In this document: piece by piece, positions 43,453-52,187 of the stretch
How positions within the stretch are numbered: the stretch's first letter is position 1
Layout of the letters: each line of letters starts with the position of its first letter
Source of the DNA: an uncultured Clostridia bacterium
Lineage (GTDB): Bacteria; Bacillota; Clostridia; TANB77; CAG-508
Assembly: GCA_934120135.1 (NCBI GenBank)
Contig: CAKOTK010000001.1
Location: forward strand, 1 to 64,000
Reading direction: 5' to 3'
Length of the DNA stretch: 64,000 nt
Position numbers and translations under genes: made by a program
Notes under the pieces: generated by a model
Database searches by the model: none
What the model was told of the DNA's origin: nothing
What the model saw: only the letters and a program-made list of their open reading frames with translations

Positions 43453-44322
43453 CTAAAAGAATTCTACTGTGTACTTGCACTCAAACAAAGTATTTGGTTT
43501 TAATGAAATAATATCTTGTTTTTGTGTAAACACTCCTGTACTTTTTACGCTATCTGCTGTTGAATACCATGGTTCAATACATATAAATGGTGCATTTGGT
43601 TTTGACCAAATTGCTAAATATGGAAAACCTGTAAAGTCCATAGTTAATAAAGTTTTGCCAGTTTCTTTGTTTTTTAAACTTATTTTGTTTGATGTTATAC
43701 CTTTCATAATTAATGCATCATTGTCAAATGTATGTGAATCTATAAGTACTTTTCTTTTATCTACTATTCTATCTTTAGCATAGTCTATTCCAACTAGCCC
43801 ATCTACTAAGTATAAAAAGTGAATTTTCTCTTCGTCTTCTTCAAATTCTAAATAGTAATTTCCCTTTTTTAATTCTTGAGCATCTATTTTAAATGCAGGA
43901 TGTCCACCTATTCCAAAAGGTAAATTTATTAGACCTGTATTTACTACTCTATATATTGTAGTTAACTTATTTTCCTCAGTACGATATGTATTATATAGTT
44001 CAAATTCATATGGATACCTTGTTAAGGTATATTTATTACTTTTTAAAACATAAGAATGAAAGTGGTCTAGTTTAGTAATTGGTTCAAATTCTAAATCTCT
44101 TGCAAAACCGTGTTGCATAAGTTCATACGTTCTTCCACCAATTAGTGTTTGGTTTTTCTTTAGTTTTCCCACTATAGGGAATAATACAGGTGAGTGTCTT
44201 TTCCAATATATTTTACCGTTTTCGTCCATACATTGTTCGCCTTGATGTATTTTTTCTTCGCCGTTTACTTTAAAGCTTATAAGTTCTCCACCTTTTTTTG
44301 ATGTTAGCATTTGAGTGTACAT
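43453..44322 (-). CDS. Aldose 1-epimerase family protein (LacX-like)
   Basis: A galactose mutarotase-fold protein of about 289 residues. SFKVNGEEKIHQG, WKRHSPVLFPIVGKLK, LMQHGFARDLEF, INLPFGIGGHPAFKI and ICIEPWYSTAD are the LacX-subfamily blocks, including the His of GGHPAF and the catalytic Glu of CIEPW. I place the start at 44322 (AAAGGAG 7 bases before). Family members interconvert anomers of hexoses or sugar phosphates; the substrate is not clear. Confidence 0.88.
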   Translation of the reverse strand: MYTQMLTSKKGGELISFKVNGEEKIHQGEQCMDENGKIYWKRHSPVLFPIVGKLKKNQTLIGGRTYELMQHGFARDLEFEPITKLDHFHSYVLKSNKYTLTRYPYEFELYNTYRTEENKLTTIYRVVNTGLINLPFGIGGHPAFKIDAQELKKGNYYLEFEEDEEKIHFLYLVDGLVGIDYAKDRIVDKRKVLIDSHTFDNDALIMKGITSNKISLKNKETGKTLLTMDFTGFPYLAIWSKPNAPFICIEPWYSTADSVKSTGVFTQKQDIISLKPNTLFECKYTVEFF

Positions 44323-44385
44323 AGGCCTCTCCTTTCTTATTTTTACCATATATATAATATTGCTTTTTTATGTAAATGTCAAGAT

Positions 44386-46449
44386 TTATAGCGAAACACT
44401 TTGTTTTAATTTATTGTCTACCAATTTTCTAAGCCTTTTGTTTTTTTCTTGTGTTAATCCTTTATCTTCACTTTCAATTTTTAATGCCACGCTTTGTACT
44501 GATTTTAACATTGGCATATCTACAAATAGGTTTGCTATTTTGAATTCTGGAATTCCATGTTGCCTTGTTCCAAAGAATTCTCCTGTTCCTCTTAACTCTA
44601 AGTCTTTTTCTGCAATTACAAATCCATCATTTGTCTCTTGCATAGTTTTCATTCTTTCTTTTCCTACTTGTGAACACTTGCTATTATATTTAAGCACACA
44701 ATATGACTGATATTGACCTCTTCCTACTCTTCCTCTTAATTGATGTAACTGTGCTAATCCAAATCTGTCTGCATTTTCTACCACCATTATATTTGCGTTT
44801 GGCACATTTACTCCAACTTCTATAACTGTAGTAGATACTAGTATATCTATCTCTCCATCTTTAAATTTTTGCATTATTTCGTCTTTTTCTTTTGGTTTCA
44901 TTTTTCCATATACACATTCAACTCTATACTCTGGAAAGATTTGCTCTTTATATATTTTTGTCCATTCTTTTACAGCCTTTAAATCTTTTGTAGTTTCGTC
45001 TTCCTCCTCTTTTTCTTCCACTAGTGGACATACTACATATATCTGTCTGCCTTCGTCAATATTCTTTTTTATAAAATTGTTTATTCTTTCTTCCATGCTT
45101 TTAGTTACTGCATATGTTTCTATTTTCTTTCTATTTGGTGGAAGTTCGTCAATTATAGATATATCCAAATCTCCATATAGTATTAAGGCTAATGTTCTTG
45201 GAATTGGAGTTGCTGTCATTACTAAAGTATCTGGATTGTTTCCTTTTGCTGCAATTGCTGTTCTTTGTTTTACTCCAAATCTATGTTGCTCATCTGTTAC
45301 AACTAAACCTAAATTTTTAAATGTTACATTTTCTGTTATTAAGGCATGTGTACCAATTAGTACATCTATTTCTCCATTTTGTAATCTTTCTAATATATCT
45401 TTTTTGTTTTTAGCTGTTGTTGCTCCTAATAGAAGCTCACATTTTATACCTAAAGGAGCTAGTATTTTGCTAAACTCTTCCATATGTTGTGTTGCAAGTA
45501 TTGCTGTTGGAGCCATTATTGCTACTTGATAACCTGATTTGACTGCTTTATATGCAGATATAATACTTACTACTGTTTTACCTGAACCAACATCTCCTTG
45601 AAGTAGTCTGTTCATTGGCTTTTCTGATTCCATGTCTGCGTCAATTTCTTCTAATACTCTTAATTGTGCTTTTGTTAGTTTAAATGGTAATGAGTTTATT
45701 ACATCTGACATTTTTACATTTTTATCAAATGTAATTCCTTTATTTTTTTCACTGTTTCCTTTTAGTTCTAATAATGCAAGTTGCATTGTTAATAGTTCTT
45801 CAAATACTAGGCGTTTTCTAGCTTGTATTCTATGTTCCATATCTGTTGGAAAATGTATTTGATTTAGGCTGTTTTGCAAATCTAATAAATTGTATTCATT
45901 TAAAAGATAGTCTGGTAAAGTTTCGCTTAGTTTTCCATTTACCATATTTAAAGCATTTTCTACTGCTTGTCTAATTGCTGTTTGAGATAGTTTATATGTA
46001 GTTGGATAAATTGGCATTATTTTTCCTGTGTTTTTTGATGTATCTACTTTGTCAAATACAGGGCTTCTCATTTCAAAATGATTAAATTCATTTATTGCTT
46101 TTCCAAAAAATTTGTAAGTTTCTCCTCTTTTTATATGTTGTTTAATATATGTTTGGTTAAACCACGTTATTGTGCATCTTCCTGTATTATCTTCAACTGT
46201 AGCTTTTATAATCGTCATATTTTTGCGTATTCTATTTATAGTAACTTCTGACACCACTGTTGCTTGTATTGTAACTTCTTCTCCATTTATCAAGTCAGCT
46301 ATATTCTTAGTTTTACTTCTATCTTCATAATCTCTTGGAAAATACGTAAGCAAGTCTTCAATTGTATATATATTTAAGCTATTTAGTAATGGTACTTTGG
46401 CTGGTCCAACACTTTTTACATATTGCACATTTTGCTTCAAATCAATCAT
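44386..46449 (-). CDS. recG: ATP-dependent DNA helicase RecG
   Basis: A 687-residue branch-migrating helicase for stalled forks and recombination intermediates. An N-terminal wedge OB domain (about 1-160; YVKSVGPAKVPLLNSL, LLTYFPRDYEDRS) is followed by RecA-like helicase domains. LLQGDVGSGKTVVSIISAYK is motif I, VVTDEQHRFGVKQR motif II (DEQH), TLVMTATPIPRTLALILYGD motif III, and QLHQLRGRVGRGQYQSYCVL motif VI. Length is normal. It is divergent from the structured RNA upstream. Confidence 0.97.
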   Translation of the reverse strand: MIDLKQNVQYVKSVGPAKVPLLNSLNIYTIEDLLTYFPRDYEDRSKTKNIADLINGEEVTIQATVVSEVTINRIRKNMTIIKATVEDNTGRCTITWFNQTYIKQHIKRGETYKFFGKAINEFNHFEMRSPVFDKVDTSKNTGKIMPIYPTTYKLSQTAIRQAVENALNMVNGKLSETLPDYLLNEYNLLDLQNSLNQIHFPTDMEHRIQARKRLVFEELLTMQLALLELKGNSEKNKGITFDKNVKMSDVINSLPFKLTKAQLRVLEEIDADMESEKPMNRLLQGDVGSGKTVVSIISAYKAVKSGYQVAIMAPTAILATQHMEEFSKILAPLGIKCELLLGATTAKNKKDILERLQNGEIDVLIGTHALITENVTFKNLGLVVTDEQHRFGVKQRTAIAAKGNNPDTLVMTATPIPRTLALILYGDLDISIIDELPPNRKKIETYAVTKSMEERINNFIKKNIDEGRQIYVVCPLVEEKEEEDETTKDLKAVKEWTKIYKEQIFPEYRVECVYGKMKPKEKDEIMQKFKDGEIDILVSTTVIEVGVNVPNANIMVVENADRFGLAQLHQLRGRVGRGQYQSYCVLKYNSKCSQVGKERMKTMQETNDGFVIAEKDLELRGTGEFFGTRQHGIPEFKIANLFVDMPMLKSVQSVALKIESEDKGLTQEKNKRLRKLVDNKLKQSVSL

Positions 46450-46491
46450 TTTACTACCTCTTTCTATACATCAAAAAATCTAGCATTAAAT

Positions 46492-46520
46492 TTGACAAAT
46501 TTATAATAACCGTGTATAAT
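46492..46520 (+). promoter_or_regulatory. Consensus promoter for a structured RNA
   Basis: -35 TTGACA (46492-46497), 17-bp spacer and -10 TATAAT (46515-46520): a full match to the housekeeping sigma consensus. The predicted start, about 46527, is the first base of the outer RNA stem. Confidence 0.82.
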
Positions 46521-46526
46521 AAACAT

Positions 46527-46652
46527 AGGAAATGAAAACCACAAATGGTGGTTGCCACATATTAGTTGTAACAACACATCTGCTGGCCAAAGCAAAGATG
46601 TGTTGTTTTATTATTCGTTAGTGGCAACACACTTGCTTATCTCATTTCCTAT
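46527..46652 (+). ncRNA. Candidate rod-shaped structured RNA, 6S-like in layout
   Basis: About 125 nt that fold as one long rod. Outer stem AGGAAATGA with TCATTTCCT; an asymmetric bubble; stem GTTGCCAC (46551-46558) with GTGGCAAC (46621-46628); a second internal loop; and a perfect 11-bp apical stem ACAACACATCT with AGATGTGTTGT and a GCTGGCCAAAGCAA loop. A competing hairpin CCACAAATGGTGG exists on the 5' side. There is no ORF with a ribosome binding site. The strong promoter and rod-with-bubble layout recall 6S RNA, but it is shorter than known 6S RNAs and I do not recognise a family signature. Confidence 0.55.
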
Positions 46653-46725
46653 AGTAACTACTATACTATATATTTTACTTAAAAACAAGCGAACACGCGA
46701 AAAAATTGTATTTTTTTCCAGTGAC

Positions 46726-46754
46726 TTGTCATTTAATTTAAAGTATTGTATAAT
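46726..46754 (+). promoter_or_regulatory. ssrA promoter
   Basis: -35 TTGTCA (46726-46731), 17-bp spacer and -10 TATAAT (46749-46754), 13 bases before the tmRNA 5' end. Confidence 0.75.
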
Positions 46755-46767
46755 ATATATTGTACTT

Positions 46768-47133
46768 GGGGATGTATTTGGTTTCGACAGTATTCCAGAA
46801 GTATTGATAGCGAGTAGTGGATCTCTCACTTGGCCACTTTAATAATGTGAGAAATTAAAAATAAACGCTGATAATAGAGAATTAGCATACGCTGCCTAGT
46901 TAATGGCGCGTCATCTTACTTTAAGTGCCCACGCTTAGAGATTAAGGTGTCAAATTAGTGGGAAAACAAAACTATTTTTAGTTATGGAAATAGTGGGTAT
47001 TTTTAAATAACTACCTTTTTAATAAATTTGTTTATTGTGTTATTATTAAGGGAACTCTTACAATAAACTGCACTCGGAGAAGTTGATATGGAAAGAATAT
47101 TGGACAGGAGTTCGACTCTCCTCATCTCCACCA
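46768..47133 (+). ncRNA. ssrA: Transfer-messenger RNA
   Basis: One-piece tmRNA of about 366 nt. The 5' end GGGGATG pairs with 3' CATCTCC before ACCA, and GGTTTCGAC after the acceptor together with GTTCGACTCTC in the T-arm form the tRNA-like domain. The tag frame at 46867-46899 reads Ala-Asp-Asn-Arg-Glu-Leu-Ala-Tyr-Ala-Ala then TAG, a normal proteolysis tag ending in Ala-Ala. Pseudoknot-forming runs fill the rest. It rescues stalled ribosomes, which is relevant in a genome where CGG may stall translation. Confidence 0.97.
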
Positions 47134-47200
47134 ATTTTTTTATTAAAAATACTTGCACATTGTTTTATTTTGTGCTAAGATATGTAGGTATTAAATATTT

Positions 47201-47275
47201 AGGGGTATAGTGTTAATGGTAGCACATCGGTCTCCAAAACCGCCTGTGAGGGTTCGAGTCCTTCTACCCCTGCCA
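47201..47275 (+). tRNA. tRNA-Trp (CCA)
   Basis: Acceptor arms AGGGGTA and TACCCCT, discriminator G and an encoded CCA. Anticodon loop CTCCAAA with anticodon CCA at 47234-47236. D-arm AGTGTTAATGGTAGCAC and T-arm GGGTTCGAGTCC are canonical. It reads UGG, so it gives no sign of UGA or CGG reassignment. Confidence 0.96.
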
Positions 47276-47276
47276 A

Positions 47277-47316
47277 AAAATAAAACACGTAACATTTCGT
47301 TATGTGTTTTATTTTT
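47277..47316. terminator. Bidirectional terminator
   Basis: AAAATAAAACACGTAAC (47277-47293) pairs with GTTATGTGTTTTATTTT (47299-47315) with one G-T pair, around an ATTTC loop. A and T runs on both sides suit termination of both tRNA-Trp and the convergent small gene. Confidence 0.88.
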
Positions 47317-47326
47317 TATCATTACT

Positions 47327-47722
47327 TTAATATTTCTTTTCATTGTTTACAAAGAAAATATTTAAATTTTCTTCTATTTTTTTAGCTTCCTCTTTTGATA
47401 AAGTTCTTGCCTTTTCTTGAATTTCGTACCATTCCCCAAAGTATGGATTATAGCAATATGTTTTCAAATTAAGTTTTTCAATTTGTTCTAACTCTCCTAT
47501 AGCTACAAGTCTTTTAGCTTCGTTTGCTCCAGCATTTGCTGCTCGTTGTGCTGTTATTACAACATTTGAGTCAAACCTTGTTGAACCAATTATATATACA
47601 ATATCATAATAATCTCGTACATCTTCTTTTACTGTTGTAGCAGCTATTGAGAATGAAATAGTCACAAAAAATATACTAGATAAAATCAAACAAAGTATAA
47701 TTTTTAAAATTTTACTTTTCAC
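47327..47722 (-). CDS. Secreted stand-alone N-terminal domain, paralogue of the large surface protein
   Basis: A 131-residue protein with a signal peptide (about 1-28, SIFFVTISFSIAA-TT). The mature part, YDIVYIIGSTRFDSNVVITA, QRAANAGANEAKRLVAIGEL, and LKTYCYNPYFGEWYEIQEKA, is closely similar to the N-terminus of the protein at 48794-51433, but stops where that one continues (NIFFVNNEKKY). It is therefore either a truncated duplicate or a free version of the domain. I do not recognise the domain. The I-G-S-T-R-F-D-S-N-V and Q-R-A-A-N-A-G blocks are the best markers. Confidence 0.65.
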   Translation of the reverse strand: MKSKILKIILCLILSSIFFVTISFSIAATTVKEDVRDYYDIVYIIGSTRFDSNVVITAQRAANAGANEAKRLVAIGELEQIEKLNLKTYCYNPYFGEWYEIQEKARTLSKEEAKKIEENLNIFFVNNEKKY

Positions 47723-47734
47723 TATTCTATTCTC

Positions 47735-48694
47735 CTATTTTACTTTTGGGTTACTTATTGATTTTATTGTCTTTCCATTCCAATTTAATCCTGTCGCTGG
47801 AACATTTATAGTTTTTGTCGTTCCTGATATTGCAGTTATATCAACTGTTCCTGCTACTCTATTTCCATCTGAAGTCACATATATTTTTACTTGTCCTGCA
47901 ACTGATCCTTCAACTTCTTCCATTACGTAGCTCACAACTTTGTTTTTCTCCCATTTGGCTGTAAGTGTTATATTTTTTGTAACTTTACTAGAAAAGTCAT
48001 ATTCTGTTCCATTTAAAAACCAGCCTTTAAATGTATATCCACTTTTCTTTGGATTACTTGGCTTTGTTGCTAATTTTCCTTCTTCTACTGTTTGTTTTGC
48101 TACACTAGACCCTCCATCTGAATTGAATGTTACTGTATATTTTGTTACTGTTTGTTCTTCTTTAGTTGTTGAACTATTTGTATTAGATTTTATCTTTTCC
48201 CATTTTGCAACTATTGTGATATCTTTCTCAAAAGGTTTAGTAAAATCAACCTTTTCATCTCCAATATACCATCCTATAAATTTATAGCCTGATTTTTTTG
48301 GTTCTTCTACACCACTTAAAATCCCAGAAGCATCTGTTTTTACTTCTTCTTTTTTACCATCAACATCTAATGTAATGGTATGAGTCTTGTTATTTTCATC
48401 TGTTTTGCTTATCCACTTTGCCTCTAATTTAATGTTCTCTTTAATAGCTGTTGAAAAATCAAACTTTTCTGTTCCTAAAAACCATCCTAAAAAATCATAC
48501 CCATCTCTTGTTGGATCTGTTGGTTTAACTACTGTCTTTCCCTTTTCTACATTCTCGACTTTAATTATTTCTCCATTAACTTCATATGAAACTGTAAAGA
48601 CTGTTTTTTTATTAAAAAGCATAATAGTTTCAACAATTACAGCAATTATAAGAAGTAATAAAATAATTGTAATAATAACTTTTTTCTTGTTCAT
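47735..48694 (-). CDS. Membrane-anchored InlB B-repeat protein
   Basis: A 319-residue protein with an N-terminal helix (residues 6-26) and three InlB B-type (Flg_new / Listeria-Bacteroides) repeats. The repeat ends are recognisable as GYDFLGWFLGTEKFDFS (about residue 66), GYKFIGWYIGDEKVDFT (about 140) and GYTFKGWFLNGTEYDFS (about 222), each followed by a K..KW strand. A Ser/Thr-rich linker lies near 172-184. The last 75 residues form a different beta-rich domain (GSVAGQVKIYVTSDGNRVAG). It is a surface protein, probably adhesive. It lies 12 bp from the truncated paralogue gene downstream. Confidence 0.82.
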   Translation of the reverse strand: MNKKKVIITIILLLLIIAVIVETIMLFNKKTVFTVSYEVNGEIIKVENVEKGKTVVKPTDPTRDGYDFLGWFLGTEKFDFSTAIKENIKLEAKWISKTDENNKTHTITLDVDGKKEEVKTDASGILSGVEEPKKSGYKFIGWYIGDEKVDFTKPFEKDITIVAKWEKIKSNTNSSTTKEEQTVTKYTVTFNSDGGSSVAKQTVEEGKLATKPSNPKKSGYTFKGWFLNGTEYDFSSKVTKNITLTAKWEKNKVVSYVMEEVEGSVAGQVKIYVTSDGNRVAGTVDITAISGTTKTINVPATGLNWNGKTIKSISNPKVK

Positions 48695-48793
48695 TTTTTT
48701 CCCTTTCTACATATATTTTAAAATTATAAAATCAACTTATATTTATATATAAATCAAGTACAAGAGGGGACTTTTCTGGTCCCCTTGTTGTAA

Positions 48794-51433
48794 TTATTGA
48801 GCAAAATCAAATACTCTTATATTTTCATCACCTACAACTTCTTCTAGTCCACTTATCGTTGCATTTTTTCCGTTTACACTATATTCTCTAAGAATATTTG
48901 CATTTTTGCTTTCCATTGTTCCAGCACTGTAATTAATATTTACATTTCCTGCATATCCGTCATTTAGTTCAACATATATAACATCTCCTGTGCAATCTGT
49001 TCCATCTGGTGTTGGTTTTAAGTCTATATCTTCTACCTTTGTACCTGTTGCAGTAAGAATTCCACCTTTAATATTAACTGTTCCTGATTTTACAGCAACA
49101 ACTGTATTAGCAGTTATTGTTCCACCATTGATATTAGTTGTTCCTAATTGAGGTAAATATATAGCTATTGCATTGTTAGCAGTTATTTTAGAACCTTCAT
49201 TTATATTTATTGTAGTATTTTGGTTTTTCTCAGCTCCATTTCCGCTGATTCCATATCCAGTTCCTTTTAATTCTATTTCTCCATTTAGGTCAAATGATGC
49301 CCCATCTCCAAATATTGAAACAGCTCCACCGTCGTCATTTTCAACTATTATTTTTGCATCTTTCTCTAACACAACTGTTGATTTATATTGTCTAGTTGGT
49401 ACTCCAATTGCAACTGCTGCCATAGTTTGTCCTGTTGTTTTTATAGTTCCATTTTTTATAGTTAAGATGGTATTATCTCCTTGTACTTCAATCATATTTT
49501 TAGCTGTAACATTTCCTGTTAATACATGTCCATTTAGGTCAAGAGTAATATTTTTGTTATTTAGAGTTTGTTTTATAGTTTTTGTTACAGTAGCATCTTG
49601 TTTTAAAATAATGTTACTATATGAATTAATTCCACTTATAAAATCATCAATATTTAAATAATTTCCTCCAGCAACTGCTACTATATCATTTTCTGCAAGT
49701 GCTTTTTTCTTTATAGTAGTTGTATATAAAGTTTCTTTGTCATCTTTTATTGTATACATTGTATAATAATATTCATTTGATTGAACAGCATCTGTTAATT
49801 TTTGTCTTATTTTTATTACATTGTTTTTTACATCACTATTTAAAGTCATTTTAAAGTTCTCAATTTTTGTCCAATTTGATCCATCATACATTTCAATATA
49901 ATTATTCTCATCGTAATTAATTGGATCAATTACTTTTTCTCCATTAACTGTCTTTGCTGGTGCTGCAGAAATATCAGCTGAAATTGTAACGGTCTTACCA
50001 GTATAATCTCCAGGTTTTATATAAAGATTAGCTTCTATTTCTTCGCCTAATTTTAGATTTTTAATCTCAGTTGTATCTGTAACAGGAATATATGTATGCA
50101 TTGCATATAAGTTCAAGTTTGAGTTAACTACATCATTAAATTCTTCTGTTCCATCTATTCTAGTTTTCCATCCAACAAATTTACACAAAGTTTTAGTTGG
50201 ATTCTTAGTTGGTCCTTTTATTTTATTACCTTCAACAACTTTTTCTGGTGTCATCCATTTTTTCCATGTTAATCCACTAATACCTGAATGTTGGTAATAG
50301 TATGTAACTAGATACTCGAATTTAGCATTTGTTCCAATTTTTACTTGTAATTTCGAAGTAACTCCTTCTTTCCAAGTAATGTTTATATCTTTTACATCTG
50401 TTTTATTTTTAAATACTAGTGGTATTTCAACATAATAAGCACTTTTTTCTGTATCAAGTTCCTTCACTTCATCAAACTTTTCTTCCATGCCTTCAACAGT
50501 TGTTTCTGATGTATCATATCCATTTGGTGCATATAATTTTACTTCTATTTCATTTTCATATTTTGCATTTAATGATACTATTCCATTATATGTCAATGTT
50601 TTATTTGCAAAGGTTGCATCATTACATTCTAATGCTCCAGCTGGTAACCATTTTTGATATATATTTATACTTTTGGTTATTGGTTTGCCAAAGTCAATTT
50701 CTACATCATTTTCATCAACATATATAAGTTCTTGTGCAAATTTTTCATAATTAAATAGGTCTTTTGTAATTATTTTATTATCTTTAGAAGTTTGAGTTTC
50801 TCCTAACTTTGTTCCCCCAATTTTGTCATAATAAGAAACTCCAAATGGAATATAAAAGTTTCCATAGTCCAATATTTCTTCTTGGTTTTCAATAGTTTTT
50901 TCTGTTGCTACAGTTACTTTAGTATCATTTTCTATGAATTCAAAATTAAACTTTGTTGCTGGAATTTCAAATTTCTTTCCATCAAATTTAACTCCATCTG
51001 TTAAAATTTTAACATCCTCTTTATTTGCATTATGATTAAATTCTAATGTTTTTTCTTCATTATTTACAAAGAAGATATTTAAATTCTTTTCTATATTTTT
51101 AAACTCTTCCTTTGTCAAAATTTTTGCTTCTTCTTGAATTTCATACCATTCTTCAAAGTATGGATTATAACAGTATGTTTTTAGGTTAATATCTTCTATT
51201 TCATTAGCCTTGTTTAGAGCTACATATAATTTAGCTTCATTCACACCAGCATTTGCTGCTCTTTGTGCAGTTATTATAACATTCGAGTCGAATCTAGTTG
51301 AACCTATTATATACATAATATCATCATAATCTTCAACTTTTTCTTTTACCGATGTTGCAGCTAGTGAAGCAGTAGCGTAACATACACTAAACAAAATAAA
51401 AGCAAACAATACTTTTAAAATTTTTCTTTTCAT
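48794..51433 (-). CDS. Large secreted surface protein with B-repeats and beta-helix
   Basis: A protein of about 879 residues. I choose the ATG at 51433 (GAGGGG site 7 bases before), which gives a proper signal peptide (MKRKILKVLFAFILFSVCYA). An N-terminal domain shares IGSTRFDSNVIITAQRAANA with the small gene at 47327. Next come two InlB-like segments (FYIPFGVSYYDKIGGTK; CKFVGWKTRIDGTEEFN), beta-sandwich regions, and a C-terminal right-handed beta-helix of short repeats (LNGEIELKGTGYGISGNG, TININEGSKITANNAIAIYL, TTNINGGTITANTVVAVKSG). No LPxTG motif or terminal anchor helix is visible. Likely an adhesin or polysaccharide-binding protein. Confidence 0.8.
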   Translation of the reverse strand: MKRKILKVLFAFILFSVCYATASLAATSVKEKVEDYDDIMYIIGSTRFDSNVIITAQRAANAGVNEAKLYVALNKANEIEDINLKTYCYNPYFEEWYEIQEEAKILTKEEFKNIEKNLNIFFVNNEEKTLEFNHNANKEDVKILTDGVKFDGKKFEIPATKFNFEFIENDTKVTVATEKTIENQEEILDYGNFYIPFGVSYYDKIGGTKLGETQTSKDNKIITKDLFNYEKFAQELIYVDENDVEIDFGKPITKSINIYQKWLPAGALECNDATFANKTLTYNGIVSLNAKYENEIEVKLYAPNGYDTSETTVEGMEEKFDEVKELDTEKSAYYVEIPLVFKNKTDVKDINITWKEGVTSKLQVKIGTNAKFEYLVTYYYQHSGISGLTWKKWMTPEKVVEGNKIKGPTKNPTKTLCKFVGWKTRIDGTEEFNDVVNSNLNLYAMHTYIPVTDTTEIKNLKLGEEIEANLYIKPGDYTGKTVTISADISAAPAKTVNGEKVIDPINYDENNYIEMYDGSNWTKIENFKMTLNSDVKNNVIKIRQKLTDAVQSNEYYYTMYTIKDDKETLYTTTIKKKALAENDIVAVAGGNYLNIDDFISGINSYSNIILKQDATVTKTIKQTLNNKNITLDLNGHVLTGNVTAKNMIEVQGDNTILTIKNGTIKTTGQTMAAVAIGVPTRQYKSTVVLEKDAKIIVENDDGGAVSIFGDGASFDLNGEIELKGTGYGISGNGAEKNQNTTININEGSKITANNAIAIYLPQLGTTNINGGTITANTVVAVKSGTVNIKGGILTATGTKVEDIDLKPTPDGTDCTGDVIYVELNDGYAGNVNINYSAGTMESKNANILREYSVNGKNATISGLEEVVGDENIRVFDFAQ

Positions 51434-51619
51434 TTCTTTTTCCCCTCTCTTTAGTGTCACTATTTTAATTATATATTTGTGAAAAAATAAAGTCAATACA
51501 AAATGTGACAAATTTCTATTTAATGTTTATCAATTTTTTCCAACTGATAAATTAGTTTACATACTTGCTATTTTTTGTCTATTACTGTATAATAATTACG
51601 CTAAGGATTGGAGATTGAA

Positions 51620-52051
51620 ATGGAAAAATTAAAGAAGTTATTAAATAAAGAAGTCATCTTTTATATTATTTTTGGAGTGTTAACTACACTAGTTAATATT
51701 ATTACATCATATGTTCTAAAAGCATTTTTACATGTAGAAACTAATATTGCAAGTACTATTGGAATTATACTTTCAATTTTGTTTGCATATTTTACTAATC
51801 GTAAATGGGTTTTTAATTCTCAAGCAAATACTATTAAAGAAAAATGGACTGAGTTTTTTAAATTTATTTTAGGAAGAGCTTTTACTATGGTAGTAGAAAT
51901 TATAGGGGTATTTCTATTAAATGATGTTCTTCACGCATTTTATAACTTTGGTGATAATATAGGATTTTTAATTGATAAGTGTATTATTACCGTAATTGTT
52001 ATTATTTTAAACTTTTTTATTAGTAAATTTTTTGCTTTTAAGAAAAAATAA
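51620..52051 (+). CDS. GtrA-family membrane protein
   Basis: A 143-residue protein with four hydrophobic helices, typical of GtrA/DPMS-like small membrane proteins. FYIIFGVLTTLVNIITSYVL (helix 1) and SILFAYFTNRKWVFNS (about 55-70) hold the conserved G..TT..N and N..W.F motifs, and NFFISKFFAFKKK is the usual C-terminus. I choose the ATG at 51620 with GGAG 6 bases before. Family members help move lipid-linked sugars across the membrane, which would serve the GT-C glycosyltransferases at 19-22 kb. It is one of only two plus-strand protein genes here. Confidence 0.9.
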   Translation: MEKLKKLLNKEVIFYIIFGVLTTLVNIITSYVLKAFLHVETNIASTIGIILSILFAYFTNRKWVFNSQANTIKEKWTEFFKFILGRAFTMVVEIIGVFLLNDVLHAFYNFGDNIGFLIDKCIITVIVIILNFFISKFFAFKKK

Positions 52052-52057
52052 GAAAAG

Positions 52058-52134
52058 TGGCTTCGCCACATGTACACGATTGCTTTGCAATCGGCACAGT
52101 CCAATGTAACTTAACCTTGTTGTATAGGAAAAAT
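52058..52134 (+). repeat. Cluster of hairpins with three-base loops
   Basis: Three or more perfect hairpins in 95 bp after gtrA. GTGGC-TTC-GCCAC, CGATTGC-TTT-GCAATCG, and, extending to 52154, TTGTATAGGAAAAATC-TTC-GATTTTTCCTATACAA (16-bp arms). All loops are TTC or TTT. The last hairpin can end gtrA transcription. The shared loop style suggests one element rather than chance. Confidence 0.65.
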
Positions 52135-52154
52135 CTTCGATTTTTCCTATACAA
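52118..52154 (+). terminator. Strong hairpin between gtrA and the M23 gene
   Basis: 16-bp perfect arms TTGTATAGGAAAAATC and GATTTTTCCTATACAA with a TTC loop, 34 bp before the M23 start. It is followed by ATAAAAATC rather than a clean T run, so it may be a weak terminator or a leader structure. Confidence 0.5.
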
Positions 52155-52187
52155 TAAAAATCGGGGCTACTAGAATTGGAGGTATTT

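Noticed and set aside
46552..46842. Short ORFs on both strands over the structured RNA and tmRNA
   Set aside because: They overlap a clear tmRNA and a promoter-driven structured RNA, have no good ribosome binding site and no recognisable protein features.
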